A DNA stretch of 64,000 bases from Lineus longissimus (GCF_910592395.1 NC_088326.1:9181001-9245000); one strand, 5' to 3'. Shown: positions 10,962-22,592, counted from the first letter of the stretch. Made by a program: numbers and translations. Notes: generated by a model not told the origin, from the sequence alone.

Positions 10962-12190
10962 TTAATTGCATAGCTTTTCAACAAACATGTCTTCAATTTC
11001 ATCCATCAGATCATCAGATATCTGAAAAGATCTGGTACTGATCCTCCCCACTGGTTGCAGCTGCACGCTAGGAACTACCCCCAGAATATTGACAGAATTT
11101 ACCCAACATTTCTCGCGACTGTCTCTCCACTGGAACTTTTGTCCAGGACCGTTGGGTAACATGAAGTGAATTTCAGCACAATCATTTTCTTGAGATACTG
11201 CAAGAACCTCACCCAGCCACCACTTATTCTCATATACTGCTGCAACAACAACATTGATGCCTAGATTACTCAATGATCCCATTTTCTGAAGCAAGTTACT
11301 GGAAGTTGTTTCTGTGGCAATGTCCACATTACCAACATCAAGTGACCCATTTGTGTCTTCTGTTTGAAGAGCACTGGATCCTTCTCCAAGCTGGGGATCA
11401 GGTTGATGCCCAATTCCATCAGAGCCACTAGAGCGTTCACTGGTTTCTGGGGTTGGAACCCTACTGCCAGTACGACATCCTTGTTGATGTGGTGTATGCC
11501 ACATGTTCGGAATCCACTTTTCATATTTTCATGAGCATTTTCAGCAATGGCAGCACTTAACTTTACCAGTAGACCAGGAAACTCACTTTTCGGCACTGCA
11601 GCTGACCTGCGGTTTTTTGCCTTCCAATCAGAAAGAATCTTGCGCCAGGCGCGCTTCATGGGACCATAAAATGATACATCAAGTGGTTGGCAAATATGGG
11701 TGGAATTGGGTGGAAAACAGACAAATGCAATGTCATTTTCTTCACAGGATCTCAGAATATCATGTGTGAAGTGGGAGGAGAGATTATCACCAAGTAAAAC
11801 CTTACGGCCTTCAAGCCTCTTGGCATGTGGAAGGAATGTGCTAAAGAACCAATCAGAAAATGACTTTGCTTCAAACCACCCAGACTTACTACGATTAAAC
11901 CTGGCTCCGCCATTACAACATCTGTCTTGGCAAAAAGGGTCACCCCTAGGGCCACCTTCACACCAAGTATCCCATAGTTCAGATGATTTATACACTGTGT
12001 ATATGGGAAGCAAATTACCATCAGCTGAGCCGCACATCATTATGGAATGGGCTGATTTTGATGTGTTTACAATACGATCAATGTATTTTGAACCACGCTT
12101 AGCAATAACTTTTTTTCTCCATCGTCATAATCATCACCATCATCATCACCATGTCCAGCTCCAGGAGTAAGCAGTGTTTTCAAAAGCTGA
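10962..12190 (-). pseudogene. pogo-type transposase, catalytic half plus C-terminal domain, broken
   Basis: An acceptor-like TTTCAG near 12190 opens a minus-strand exon. After a poly-A run at 12110-12116, where the frame shifts, it gives KVIAKRGSKYID, then GDNLSSHF (second catalytic Asp) and a PNSTHICQPLDVSFYGPMK block (third Asp), typical of the DDE_1 superfamily of pogo/jerky transposases. The first catalytic Asp segment and the N-terminal DNA-binding domains are missing. From about 11300 the frame shifts again and continues to 10962 with YENKWWLGEVL, FQWRDSREKCWV and VNILGVV, resembling a small SH3/Tudor-like C-terminal domain seen in other invertebrate transposon proteins. It is co-oriented with the THAP exon upstream at 12477-12845. 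Confidence 0.7.
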
Positions 12191-12476
12191 AAGACAAAGG
12201 AACATTTCAAAATAAAATTGAGCAGGCCTACAGTACATCATGACATGTACATCCCATTATCATTGCCAAAGCTAAATTATAGGCAAACAACTGTCACTGT
12301 GCCAACGCTGTGATTAGGGCCTGCAGTTTTGTGTGCCTCTGCCAAACTATCTGCACCATAGGCCTACATGCTACACTGTGTTGATCATGACAGCAGCCTT
12401 GTCGATGTAGGCCTTAACTGTACACAGAATGCACATCAAGATGTACATCCTATATGGGTTACATCGTAGTGCATAC

Positions 12477-12845
12477 CTTTTTTTTGTTCCTCGATGCCTG
12501 TCGTTCTCTCCTCCGTTTGGCACTAGCAGAGGGGGATTTCGCTGATGGTGGAAGGGATGGAGGTGTCTCTGGTTGGGCAAAAATTGATGGTACTGCATCC
12601 CCGTTGAGCAGGAGCTGATCTGCAAATCCAGCGCGAAATTGGCCCAAATTTTTATAATCGTCCGGACGGAAATGCTCGTTGCATACTCTCGCCTGGCTGT
12701 CCATTGGCTCAGGCCACTTACATTTGGCAAGCCACTGCCGTTGCAGAGCTGCCTTCTTCTTCGAAGGTAGCACATGAAAGTGTGCACCTCTTTCCACGTA
12801 GTTTTTATCAGAAACTTGACAGTGTTGAGCGATGCAATACGGCAT
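12477..12845 (-). CDS. THAP zinc-finger exon
   Basis: Starting at the ATG at 12845, the protein opens MPYCIAQHC and shows a full C2CH THAP finger: paired N-terminal Cys, FHVLP, QRQWL, then VCNEHFRPDDY and AVPSIF, in about 85 residues. A Pro/Ser-rich and basic tail follows. The exon ends at a consensus donor (AAG|GTATGC) at 12477. THAP fingers bind DNA and are the N-terminal domain of P-, Kolobok- and other transposases as well as host factors. No THAP-type catalytic exon follows; the next co-oriented coding block is the pogo relic. I chose the ATG at 12845 because the domain begins there, although the frame is open further upstream. Confidence 0.75.
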
Positions 12846-13052
12846 ATTTCCAAAATAAACAAAGCAAAACTTAGAATAATCACAAAGATGGCGGATGTGC
12901 GCAATGAACAGCACAAGTGATGTCACTCGCAATTAATTCGATCACGTGACCGCTAAATATAGACCATAATGGCAGCGCCCATTTTAAACTGCAAATACAT
13001 TGATAAAACCTCTTTTTAATATGGATAGAGACTACGGATTTACGTGCAAAGT

Positions 13053-14035
13053 TCAGGGCGGGTATTTTTTATCGCATTGAATGGGATAATTGGTTTTGAA
13101 AAATGAGTGTCTTAAGGGGAGGGCCCCTTTAAATGCCCCAGTGTCTGAATGTCCTCGCAATCGGTTTATTTCCCTCAAATCATTTCTGATATTGGCCACA
13201 TCCCTCTGATTCAGAGAAACTATCTTTTCCCCAACTTTGTTCGCTTGTGTTTGCATGTGACTAAGACAAGGTGTCGGTAACCCCATGGTGTTCAGAATTT
13301 GGCTAGATTTGAAGTTTCCAATAGTTGAATCCAAGAGTGCACATTGTAGTGAAATGTTTGGAACAGCAGTTTTAGGCCCCCCTGTTGGTGCAGACTCCAA
13401 CTCTAAATATAATTTTCTCTTTTCTGATTTGTACATACAGATATTGCATTTTACTCTAAGGCACCTTCTCCATAGAGCTATACCCTATACTACACTATAC
13501 GCGAACAATGGCTTCACAAAGGGTGCATGACCATGAAACTATTGTTCGCGTATAGTATAGTATAGGGTATAGCTCTATGGAATAGGTGCCTAACAGTCAC
13601 ACATAGACCCCTCTTATTAGTTTCAAGGTACGAAAAGTCTGGACTGTCACAACCTGTCTGGTTGTGAGACAAAATCACATTGTTCATCAAAGCCATCAAT
13701 TTTTCAGTACTTAAAACGTAATTCTCATCCCTAATCCTACTCATGCTAACTGAATGTTTTACTGAATGAATATGTACATCTTGATATTTTTGTGGTGGCT
13801 TGACATGCTCAATTGGGCGTAAAAGTTTAATCCTACCAGAAGGTCGGTTGTGAATGTCTGGAACAATCCTCTCTCCGTCTCGTCCTCGAGTTGTGACTCG
13901 CATGTATTGAACTTCTGGCAGCCTAATCCATGTCATGTACAACTGAATAATCCTTTCTACATTTGTAACGGCTATGTCCCTTTCTGAAATAAGTTCGTTT
14001 CTGTTTTGAAACCCCAGTATGGAGACAATCCGCAC
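13053..14035 (-). pseudogene. Mutator-like transposase relic, copy 1, truncated and split by a MITE
   Basis: Two blocks belong together. At 14035-13594 it reads through DENYVLSTEKLMALMN, NQTGCDSPDFSYLE and GLCVTV. At 13456-13125 it continues with KCNICMYKSEKRKLY, PNISLQCALLDSTIGNF and NIRNDLREINRLRG. The copy at 44-46 kb carries the same words without interruption, which proves the order. The break is caused by a 131-bp foldback element at 13460-13590. The catalytic region is missing after about 13125, so this is a 5' portion only. The family resembles the Mutator-like transposase domain proteins of invertebrates. Confidence 0.65.
13460..13590. mobile_element. 131-bp Harbinger-like foldback MITE inside a transposase gene
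   Basis: Two arms of about 50 bp are inverted copies (GGCACC ends, then TCCATAGAGCTATACCCTATA) around a short loop. TAA flanks both sides (13457-13459 and 13591-13593), the 3-bp TWA duplication typical of PIF/Harbinger. Removing the element plus one TAA restores the frame seen in the second copy of the host transposase, so the insertion site is exact. Confidence 0.85.
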
Positions 14036-14102
14036 GTCGACTCCGCCTAGTCACACCCATCTTGGTTCGTTGGAATACCCAGCACATACTGACTCGATCT
14101 GC

Positions 14103-15714
14103 TTATTGTGAGTCGGGTTCTGAGTAGATTGTTTCCATGAGTCTGTTCCAGATGGAATCCCTGTAGGAATATGTGGCAGCCTTTAGATTTTTCTTCGTCC
14201 CTTTCCTTTGGGATCCACCACTTACAGCTGTACTCTTCCATACTGAAGTCGCCTCCCTGTCCACATTTTCATTCCAATGGGCATCAGCAAGGTTGGCCCT
14301 CATCTGGTAGGTTTCACTGTTCATAGCAATCCGTTTGTCAGTAAAAATGTTAAAAACATTGTTGAATGACTCAGTATAGAAAGTAAATCTTCCAAGAACA
14401 AAGTCTTTAGGGTTTTTATATATCACAGTGTTTCGAATGGTTTTCCTCAAGAGGTCCTTGGCAATTTCGTCAGTGATTACAATTCGTGATGGCTTGTAAT
14501 TGGCATCTTTTCTACAATGGGAAGATGGATCACAGTCACTATGGTTGTTGCTGTAATGCTCAACAATATTGTCCAAACTTGTTCTCAATTTCTGTGCATC
14601 ACCACCACAATTCTTTACTGCCCAGTGAATATGGGTGGCAACAGGCTGGGCCTTGTCTTGGAGGTGCTGGTGCCATGTCTGACCATGCCGTTTCTTGGCT
14701 CCGCTCCCGACCTCTGTCACTGCCTTGCTGGCACCCTTTACCCCATGCCACAAGTCATTTTGATTGATAGTCTCTGCTTTCTCCTCCCGGATCATCTTGT
14801 TGATTGACAGATTTCTGTCATGCGTGTGCACGTGAACATGAACGGACTTGGACTCTAGGTAGTCGTACATTCTTTTCGTTCCCAGCTTCTCATGCCTCTG
14901 TGAAACACTGTCATCAGCCTTTGTGACATTCTGGCATGAGAGCACTTTATGGGTGTTTTCTCCCAAACACACCACACTTGAATCCTTGGCGTTCTTACGC
15001 CATCCGTGCCTTGCGTCAGTCTGAATGTCTATTGAGTTTCCATTGTCAGATGTAGCTTTCTCCTCCTCAAGGGCTGTTTCAGTTGAATGCCTGTATTCCT
15101 CATCCACACAGGGCTTGTACATGTCAAAATAAGCCTTTTGCTTTGCTTTGGTGATGGTACCAATCCCTGCACCAGCAGTGAAACGTTTATATTGTACAGG
15201 AAGCATCCCTGACAACAGAAACCCATGGCCAATCCTTTGATTACAGAGGTACTCCCCATTTGGCAAGTATGAGGATGACGACCACCTGAATTCGGGTCTT
15301 GCCCTCTTCCTCTTGCACTATAACTTTTTAATCACGCAGTGTCCCCTGTAAAGAGTGTTCACTATGGACAACTTCTCTGTACAGTACCGCCCATGGCGCT
15401 CAGCAACCTCCAGCATCTTTGTGAATGAAACTCCAGACCACAAAGTTTTTCTCCAGAGTGTCCTCAATGGGTGTGGCCACATACATGTTGACGTTTAGAG
15501 ATTCAGGGTCAGGTTCCTCGTGATTTTTTATCCAGAAATCGAGAGTGTTCTCCAGGACAGTAGCATTAGTAACGCCACACTTCAGTATCCCCTTCAAATG
15601 CTCCTTGACCTTTGACATTTTTGACAACATCGAGCTTTTCACGGTATCATCCCCAAGGATATCTATTTTGAATCGAGGGGGCCGAATGTACACTTTACTT
15701 TTACTATTATCCAT
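14103..15714 (-). pseudogene. DDE transposase of an unassigned MULE-like family, broken
   Basis: The 5' block (15714-15400) runs from MDNSKSKVYIRPP to EKNFVVW, then shifts frame near 15410 and continues with a RHGRYCTEKLS segment. An in-frame TAG at 15318-15320 precedes CKRKRARPEF, and the frame is then open for about 400 codons to 14103. Conserved words include DARHGWRKNAKDSS (first Asp), HTHDRNLSINK (second Asp), NQNDLWHGVK, a Cys/His stretch (SDCDPSSHCRKD), then FYTESFNNVFN and WNENVDREATS. The last Glu in an ESFN context recalls Mutator-like (MULE) enzymes, so a DDE role is likely; the exact superfamily is not one I can name. With one frameshift and one stop it is near-complete but dead. 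Confidence 0.7.
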
Positions 15715-16445
15715 GACTGCAATTAATACTGTAGTTAGCCTACTGACTTTGCTAATGACTCAACAATAGATGGTCCATGGGCCTGAAAGTGTTATGGGCA
15801 CCATCAATTATCTGGAGTGGTGACATCTCTAGACACAGCCATATTTCAACAGGTTTCTGTCTGATTTGTTCCCCCTGCTTAGACTATCTCTTGCCAAAGG
15901 CAGAAAGACTTCATATAGAACAATAATGATATTTCTAACTGAAATATCTAATTAGTTTTCACATATTTCTGCATCATTATTCTTCTGTTTCTGCACACCC
16001 TACACTCACAAGTTATGCATGTAGGCTAGTCTGTGCCCTACTTAGCCAACTTCCTGGACTTTCTAGGACATGGTAATCTGCATGTGGGATGTTGGCAAGC
16101 TCATAGCTTCACCAGTTCAATAGGGAAAGCCAACTCAATTCCCCGCTTGACAGGATGCTGGTCTCGAAATTGGTCATTATTTGTTATTGAAATGTAAATA
16201 TAAATATCCAGGCCATGATGGTAATGACCAAGGCTAGCTAATTCTGTCAATATTTAGATGTTACCAATGGTTTTGCAAGCCTTTCAAGAAATGGGGGTCA
16301 CAGGCCTCCAACCAAACAAGACAACAGCTTGGCCTCCCTCAGGTTTTCTGCAGGATATGCAAATTACTCAAATCAGGATATCATGTCATGTTTTGGAGGG
16401 AAAATGGGCTTCATTCTTTGTCTTGGATTCTGTTGATGCACTGCT
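15715..16445. other. No gene recognised
   Basis: Intergenic sequence between two divergent relics. A plus-strand open frame at 16258-16482 only overlaps the start of the next relic in another frame and shows no motif. Confidence 0.35.
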
Positions 16446-17104
16446 ATGGCAAACGCTGACATATTCGCACTTGGTGGACTAACTGAGGAGCAGAAATAAA
16501 CTATTCGGGCTCTTTTTAGACATTATGACTCGGACATAAATGAAGTGAACCTGCAGGATGTGAACAATGCACCAAATGAGGATGGAGGAGGAGAAGAAAC
16601 AGCAGTGATCATGAAGATGGGGAGACCAGTGATCAAGAGATAGAGCAAGAGCCTGGCCAGCTGTACCTGAACAATTTTAGGATAGATCAGAACCAGGACA
16701 GTGTAGAGTGTCAGTATTGCTTGTGCAAACCTTGTATTACAAATGAACAACATCGTCAACTATGGTGGGAGACAGTGGACCATCCACACGATGAAGACAA
16801 CCACAGCTGTAGGAAACCCATCTACAAGAGATTTTAGACAATGCTTTTGCATTATGGTGTATGGGATGACCCAAGGTACAAAGCAAGAAAGACAGCTGCC
16901 CTGACCAGAGACCCTAATCGGCAGGAGTTCGTCTATCACAGAAGGGACATCATTCCAGAATGTGTTCTCACTCTGGTTCCCAAACCTAAAGACTCCATAT
17001 ATGGGCCATTTGTGGGAGTAACTTTTGGTGTCAGTGTTGTGGTTGGAAGATGGATCTGTGGCCTATCTTCTTATTTTGGAATTCTCTTGAATATTGAGCC
17101 TTGA
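16446..17104 (+). pseudogene. Small Cys-motif gene (CxxCxxxPC[IV]T family), copy 1
   Basis: The ATG at 16446 gives MANADIFALGGLTEEQK, then an in-frame TAA (16497-16499) followed by TIRALFRHYD. After a frameshift near 16630 the second half has ECQYCLCKPCITNEQ, then KPIYKRF, an in-frame TAG where the related copy has Trp, YGVWDDPRY, and RRDIIPECVLTLV. The same order appears in the copy at 51.8-60.2 kb (LTDEQREVIRGFF; CQQCFSSPCVT; LYKKYWKML; RGAWNHPLY). Such short proteins are frequent in invertebrate genomes near transposons; I know of no assigned function. The paired Cys suggest metal binding, by inference. Confidence 0.65.
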
Positions 17105-18069
17105 GGATGGTCAGTTTGGGGTGAATTTTGTGCAATTTCTGCCGACTTTGTTGGACAATCTGACAACGTGTCTTGCATCTGTTCATCAGTTCACCAATGG
17201 ACTGAACAGTTGGCATGGTTTGCCTTACAATCAAACTCTCACCTACAAACAGAATAAACTCAACATCTATGGATTATGTTGCTGATTTCTGGATTTATTC
17301 TGTCAATCTATGGGATATGATTGCAATAAAGCTGGCTTGGATAACATCTACCGAATTGTAAGTACCCTATTTCATTGTGCATCCCACTGACATGCATGGC
17401 GTGTACTAACTCAGTTCACCATGTCCGCCATATTTGTTTATCATAGCAACAGTTTACTACTCAGTTTGTACACACAGAGTCACATGATCAGATGAATATT
17501 CATGATCTGGCTGTCACCAATTTTGAATATACAACTGTTACTGGTTGGAATAAAATTTCTCTCCTTGATTCTGAATCAGAATTGGGTTGTTTTTAACTCA
17601 AAATGGCTACTTTGTTAGATATCCTGTTCATAGTGCTCGGCTACCATTTTCTGGCTCATGCACCTAATATTTCTGGAGAAAATTGAACTAAGGTGAAAAA
17701 TATCATCAGAGCTCTGAATGCATTATTAATCAGCCTGTGTCTGCCATGTTGGATTCTAAGCAGCTATTTATAGGCAGGACCCGGCCTTTAACCTGTTCAG
17801 AAGAACTGATAGAACCAGGAAAGATGTAACAAAATTGACAAGGCATGAGCACTTGATCTTCACCACCACGTGTTTCATCATGGTTACAGGCCAATATGCT
17901 ATGACCAGAAAGGGTGAAAATTGTACTCATTCACTACAGTAAGACCTGGTCAACACCATGGAATTGAACTTCTGCACTTGAGGTATCAGAAACAAAATCT
18001 ATCCCTATTACAAGATCAAAGGAATATGCCGCCTTGCAAACAAGCAGCCTGCTGAGTTTGAGAGATTAT
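17105..18069. other. No gene recognised
   Basis: Spacer between the Cys-motif relic and the 3' end of the LINE on the opposite strand. No domain, repeat array or promoter stands out. Confidence 0.35.
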
Positions 18070-20290
18070 AGCAAATTCAAATTCAAATTCAAATTCAATT
18101 GTTTATTGTGACCTTATAAAAATGTTTTACATAGGTTGAAAAATTACAATAAACTTGTGCAGCGTGCAGACAGGAGGAAGGAGTAAAAGATTAGAGAGTT
18201 TGTCAAGCAGTGATCTGTCTTAGGAATGTACCTTGCTTGTCAAGATAAAAGAATATTTACTGAGCACAATATCTGTGAAAACTACATGCATATATGGAAG
18301 TTACACAGTTGGATTTAAGCACTTATAAATCCGTTTAATTAAATTAATATACAAATAAGAAGTTTGAGGCAGAATGGTAGAACTTGATATGGATTAAAAA
18401 TGGAGAAATAGATTAAAATAAAATGAGATGACTAGACTAGGTTATACTTTGCTTCCTTAGGGCAAGAGCCTCTTTGCAGAAGGAGGCTACCTCCTGTACA
18501 AGAGTTCCTTCAGAGTTAACCAAGTAAAAGTAGAGATCATTTTGATTAAGAACAGTAGCCATAGGAGGTATGCCCTTAAGCATTGGGTTTCTGATAGCAT
18601 TGTAAAGAGGACAGACTAACAGAAAGTGGAGCTCGTTTTCTATGTGTTTGTTTCCACTCACTAGGCAGGTAGGGCATATTCTATCCCCTCTCTCCAGTTT
18701 TGGCTTGGCATATCTCCCTCGTTCAATTTCTAAAGGGTGGTTGCTGATACGTAATTTAGTTAATGATGCTCTTTTACTCTTGTCCTTAATTTGGGTTAGG
18801 TAGTTTTCAAATTTAAAATTGTCTTTGATATTAGAATAAAGATCAAGTTTCCCTCCCTCCTTATTAATGGTATTCAGTTCCCCCTCCAGTACTCTGCAAA
18901 TTTGTCCATCAGTTTTTTCTTAACAGTCTTTCCATCTATTGCTTCCAGACTGATATTCAGGGCGTCTCCTATCTTTCTAAATTCTAATAAAAGTAAACCA
19001 TGAAAATACACCAGTTTTGTCTAATTCCACTGATTCATGAACAGCACGAGTTAATAGTTTGTTACTGGATGTACCAGTCTTGATATATTTGTAGGGAGGA
19101 CACGATTGAATCAATTAAGAGAGGGTAACGGCCTAATTCACCCCTTACTGCCAGATTACTGGACTTTTTAGAAACGCCTAAAATGTATTTACAAAAGGAT
19201 AGATTTACTTTATCTGCTGGAAAATCATTCAATTTTTTCCCAAATAGAGTGGCCCAAACTGGCTGATTTTGTTTGAAAATATCCGCCGGTCCCCAGATCT
19301 CCGACCCATACAAGGAGATTGGCTTGATCAATTGATCAAACAGTTTTAGGTACACCTTGGGATTAATATTTGAGTTTTTGATACATGATGACAATTTGAA
19401 AAGGGCTTTTTTGGCTCTGTTTGCCAGGTTTAATTTAGAAGCAGTGAATGAACCAGAGGAGTGAAACTCCACCCCGAGATAGCGGTATTTCTGGACATTC
19501 TCAATTGGTGTTTTATTTATGGAGAAGATGTCTCTACATAAATGACCGTTCCCGCTGAATTTCATCACTTTTGTCTTCTTCGTATTAACTTGGAGATGCC
19601 ATTTTTTACAGTAAGAGTCGAGACTGTTTATAGAATTTTGTAGGCCGGTGGGTGACAGTGATAATAGGATTAGGTCATCAGCATACATCAGACATTTGAT
19701 GTCCTGAGAGTGAAGAAAGGGAGTGTCACTATTTAAAGGTATACACTCAGGCAGGTCATTTGTAAAGAGATTGAAAAGGTTAGGGCTCAAAATCTCTCCC
19801 TGTTTGACCCCTGCTGTAACATTGAATGGTTCAGTCACTTGTCTATCAACTTTAACACGCGTTACACTCTGCCTGTACATACTCTCTATCATGTTAAACA
19901 CTTTCCCTCGGATATTCTGTTTATCAGACGCGTCGCTGAATATGTGAAGTTCAACATCCTTGACGGTTGGAGAGAAATTTGGGTGGTGCCTAGGCAATTT
20001 GAAGACCGTCAAATTTAAGAAGTTTGAAGTATAAACCTGTGTGCCACACACTATCAAAAGCTTTCTTAAAATCTACAAAGCAAGCATACAGGGGCCTCTT
20101 CAGTTTTTTAACATATTTTTCAAAGAGAGTACGAATGATGAACATATGATCAGCTGTCCTAGCTTTTCTCTTAAAGCCAATTTGATAAGGATTAAGAATC
20201 TCATGCTTTTGCATATACTCGTCAATCCTCGCATTTAGGATTGAGGTAAATGTTTTGGACAGACAGCTGTTCACAGTTATCCCCCTATAT
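18070..20290 (-). mobile_element. 5'-truncated LINE retrotransposon with reverse transcriptase
   Basis: The minus strand encodes reverse-transcriptase blocks in order: LSKTFTSILNARIDEY and NPYQIGFKRKARTADHM, DFKKAFDSVWH, GVKQGEILSPNLFNLFTND, the catalytic MYADDLILLS, and LQVNTKKTKVMKF. A thumb region with YRYLGVEF and YGSEIWG follows. Further on, a degenerate Cys/His segment (NELHFLLVCPLYNAIRNPM, 18661-18437) marks the C-terminus. The 3' end has CAATAAAC and then four TTTGAA repeats (about 18068-18098), a usual LINE tail. The endonuclease half is missing at the 5' end, and several frame breaks show it is dead. Clade not assigned. Confidence 0.85.
19922..20008 (-). repeat. Short foreign insert inside the LINE reverse transcriptase
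   Basis: Between DFKKAFDSVWH and the next LINE block (NIRGKVFNMIESMY) lies about 87 bp whose translation, NFSPTVKDVELHIFSDASDK, does not belong to a LINE. The VELHIFSDAS word is typical of the start of the RNase H region in BEL/Pao and similar LTR elements. It appears to be filler DNA or a micro-insertion. Confidence 0.45.
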
Positions 20291-20703
20291 AGCAGACAAG
20301 TGTATAAACAAATTAACCCAAATGTGTGTAATTAATCAAGCAGAAAGGTCACTGTATCATGATACCATACACAAGTTGACCACCAAGAATGTTATTGACA
20401 GTTTAGTTGAGGGGGAGGGGGCTGTGCTGGGTGGACTCCAGACATTCACAAGCCTCATACATCAAGGGGTGTGCATATTCATTGAGAAAAGTGGTTGAAT
20501 TCCACAGCCAAGATGTCAATCAAAGGTCTGCCATCAATGGTCTCTTGTTTTAGACATAGAAACTTTTTCTATCCCAATTAGAAGTTGGGGGTGGGGTGTG
20601 TGTTGGACAGTACTCACAATGAAATGCATTTTATGCTCTCAAAAGTGCTTTAAATGGAATACATGTTGCATAAGGATTGTAGTGTGGTATGTATTTAACA
20701 ATA
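20291..20703. other. No gene recognised
   Basis: Spacer between the truncated LINE 5' end and the following TTAA element. Nothing definable. Confidence 0.35.
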
Positions 20704-20707
20704 TTAA

Positions 20708-21041
20708 AGGAACTGGAACCGCCGAGCGATTTATTCAACTTTTCGACTTTCACCGCCCGAGAAAGTCAAACTTCCAACTTCCGATTCGAGTTAAGATTTG
20801 TAGCTCCGCCCCCAGTGCCCGAGCATGCCCAGTTCAATTTGTTATTATTGAGAATCATGTGAGAATCACGTGAGTCATGCGATCTTTCATTCATGAGTTT
20901 TCATAGTAAATTCCATAGTAGTGACGTCACTCAATGCTTGACAGCTAGGCGCCATGTTTCATTCATGCCTCGTTCTGGTCACCCGATACGCGGGAAATGA
21001 AAACGAGGTCATACGAACTGGCTTGGCGGTTTCAGTTCCCT
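20708..21041. mobile_element. 334-bp MITE with TTAA duplication
   Basis: Ends are inverted copies: AGGAACTGGAACCGCC on the left and AGGGAACTGAAACCGCC on the reversed right end. TTAA flanks both sides (20704-20707, 21042-21045). TTAA duplications are produced by piggyBac and Kolobok transposases. The interior is noncoding and contains several CACGTGA-like words. Confidence 0.75.
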
Positions 21042-21045
21042 TTAA

Positions 21046-22530
21046 AGGTAAAAAAAGATTTTGGCTGTGTCAGAGTCATTTCAAATAATGACCCCAGCTA
21101 TCAATGCACTATCTGAGATCATAGTGCATTGAAACTGGAATGCACTAGATAGTACACAAACTAGGTCAATCCAGAACGAGGCTGACTTTGGCCTATTTTG
21201 TATAAGTTTTGACCCAGGTTGTACACTGTGCAGGACGGGGGGGAAGGGGGGGGTTACTTTGAGAATTTTTTTTCCCTCATTTTCCAATTTCCAATTTCCA
21301 TGATACTTCTACACATTCTCAACACATTTCAGCCAATTCCAACCGTTTTTGTGGATTTCAGAGCTCATTTACTATTTTTGACCTGTAACCCGAAACTCAG
21401 ATTCAAGGCCTGTGTACACTGGACACATTTTAGGATACAAGTGGACACAACACAAGTCAGTCTGCGATCTAGGCCATATTATATCCTTATCTGCTAAAAC
21501 TGAGCCTCGTTGCTAAAACTCAGCCTCGTTTTGGTACCAATGCATGATAGTGCATTGGTACTGCAATGTACTACCTGTCTGATAGAGATAGAGAGTAGCC
21601 AAATGATTATGTGCCACTAAAAGTGTCCCCTGTGACCATACAGTTACCCACATCTGTTCCAGTCTTGCTGATATTGGAGAATAGGTTACTCACGGACTGT
21701 TTATAATATTTATCCTCAAACATATTATCCTATTTAGCTCCAATAGACAGATTAACAATCCTAAATAATCCTGAAGGGTGTGGCTACCCTTTTTGGCCAT
21801 GTTCTGGGAGGCTTAAAGAGCCTTGAGGGTGAAAAATCCACTAGGCATCTCTTTTGATATCTTGACTAATGGTATGCAAAATGTTGATTTCTTATCTCAA
21901 CTGGTCTCTGCTATATTATTGGTTATAGTCATGAGGGGCAGGGTTCTAAAATGCCAATCAACAGAAAAAAGCTGTCGTCTTAGCGTGGTCTCAGCCAATT
22001 AGCTCAGTATCTATGCACATTTTGGCACAATGATGCCTTCTTTCAGATGCAAGCGGTCTGATGGCTTGAAATTAAAATAGTTCTGAGAAATCTTAAAATG
22101 AACAGTGGGTTGATAGATGGGGTCAAACATGCTGCGAGACACATGTTGGGTGCCATGTTCTGTGAGGCTTAGAGTTCAATACAGTTGATGTATGATATCC
22201 ATGGGTACATAATGTCCTAACGTATCAAAATATAGTCATGTAAAATCAGTACTTTGTTGGTGCTCATTTTGCAAATCAGAGTTAAAAATCAAGGACATGA
22301 CCTACTTCCTTGATGCACATTCTGTATACCCTGCACTAGTATGCATGTGTCAGTTAGGCGTTGGTGTAGTGATTGCTATGGCTAGGGCATTTTCACCATT
22401 AGTTAAGTTAGTTCATTGTAGAGTTTGAAGTAACTAGTACATATACCTTATTGATAATATATCCCAAATGTCCACTTAGATTAGTTAGCATAGCTCCAAT
22501 TTATAATGTTCATGAAATTTTTTGGCTCAC
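21046..22530. other. No gene recognised
   Basis: Contains GGACACATTT/AAGTGGACACAAC words at 21415-21450 that recur at 24,500-25,120, indicating a shared dispersed repeat. Otherwise featureless. Confidence 0.35.
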
Positions 22531-22561
22531 CGTAAGGGGAGTCTATATGATAGCGCTGTGT

Positions 22562-22592
<31 letters not shown>

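Noticed and set aside
11700-12170. Plus-strand frame with a His-rich end
   Set aside because: It is antisense to the pogo exon; the His run is the complement of the Asp-coding triplet repeat.
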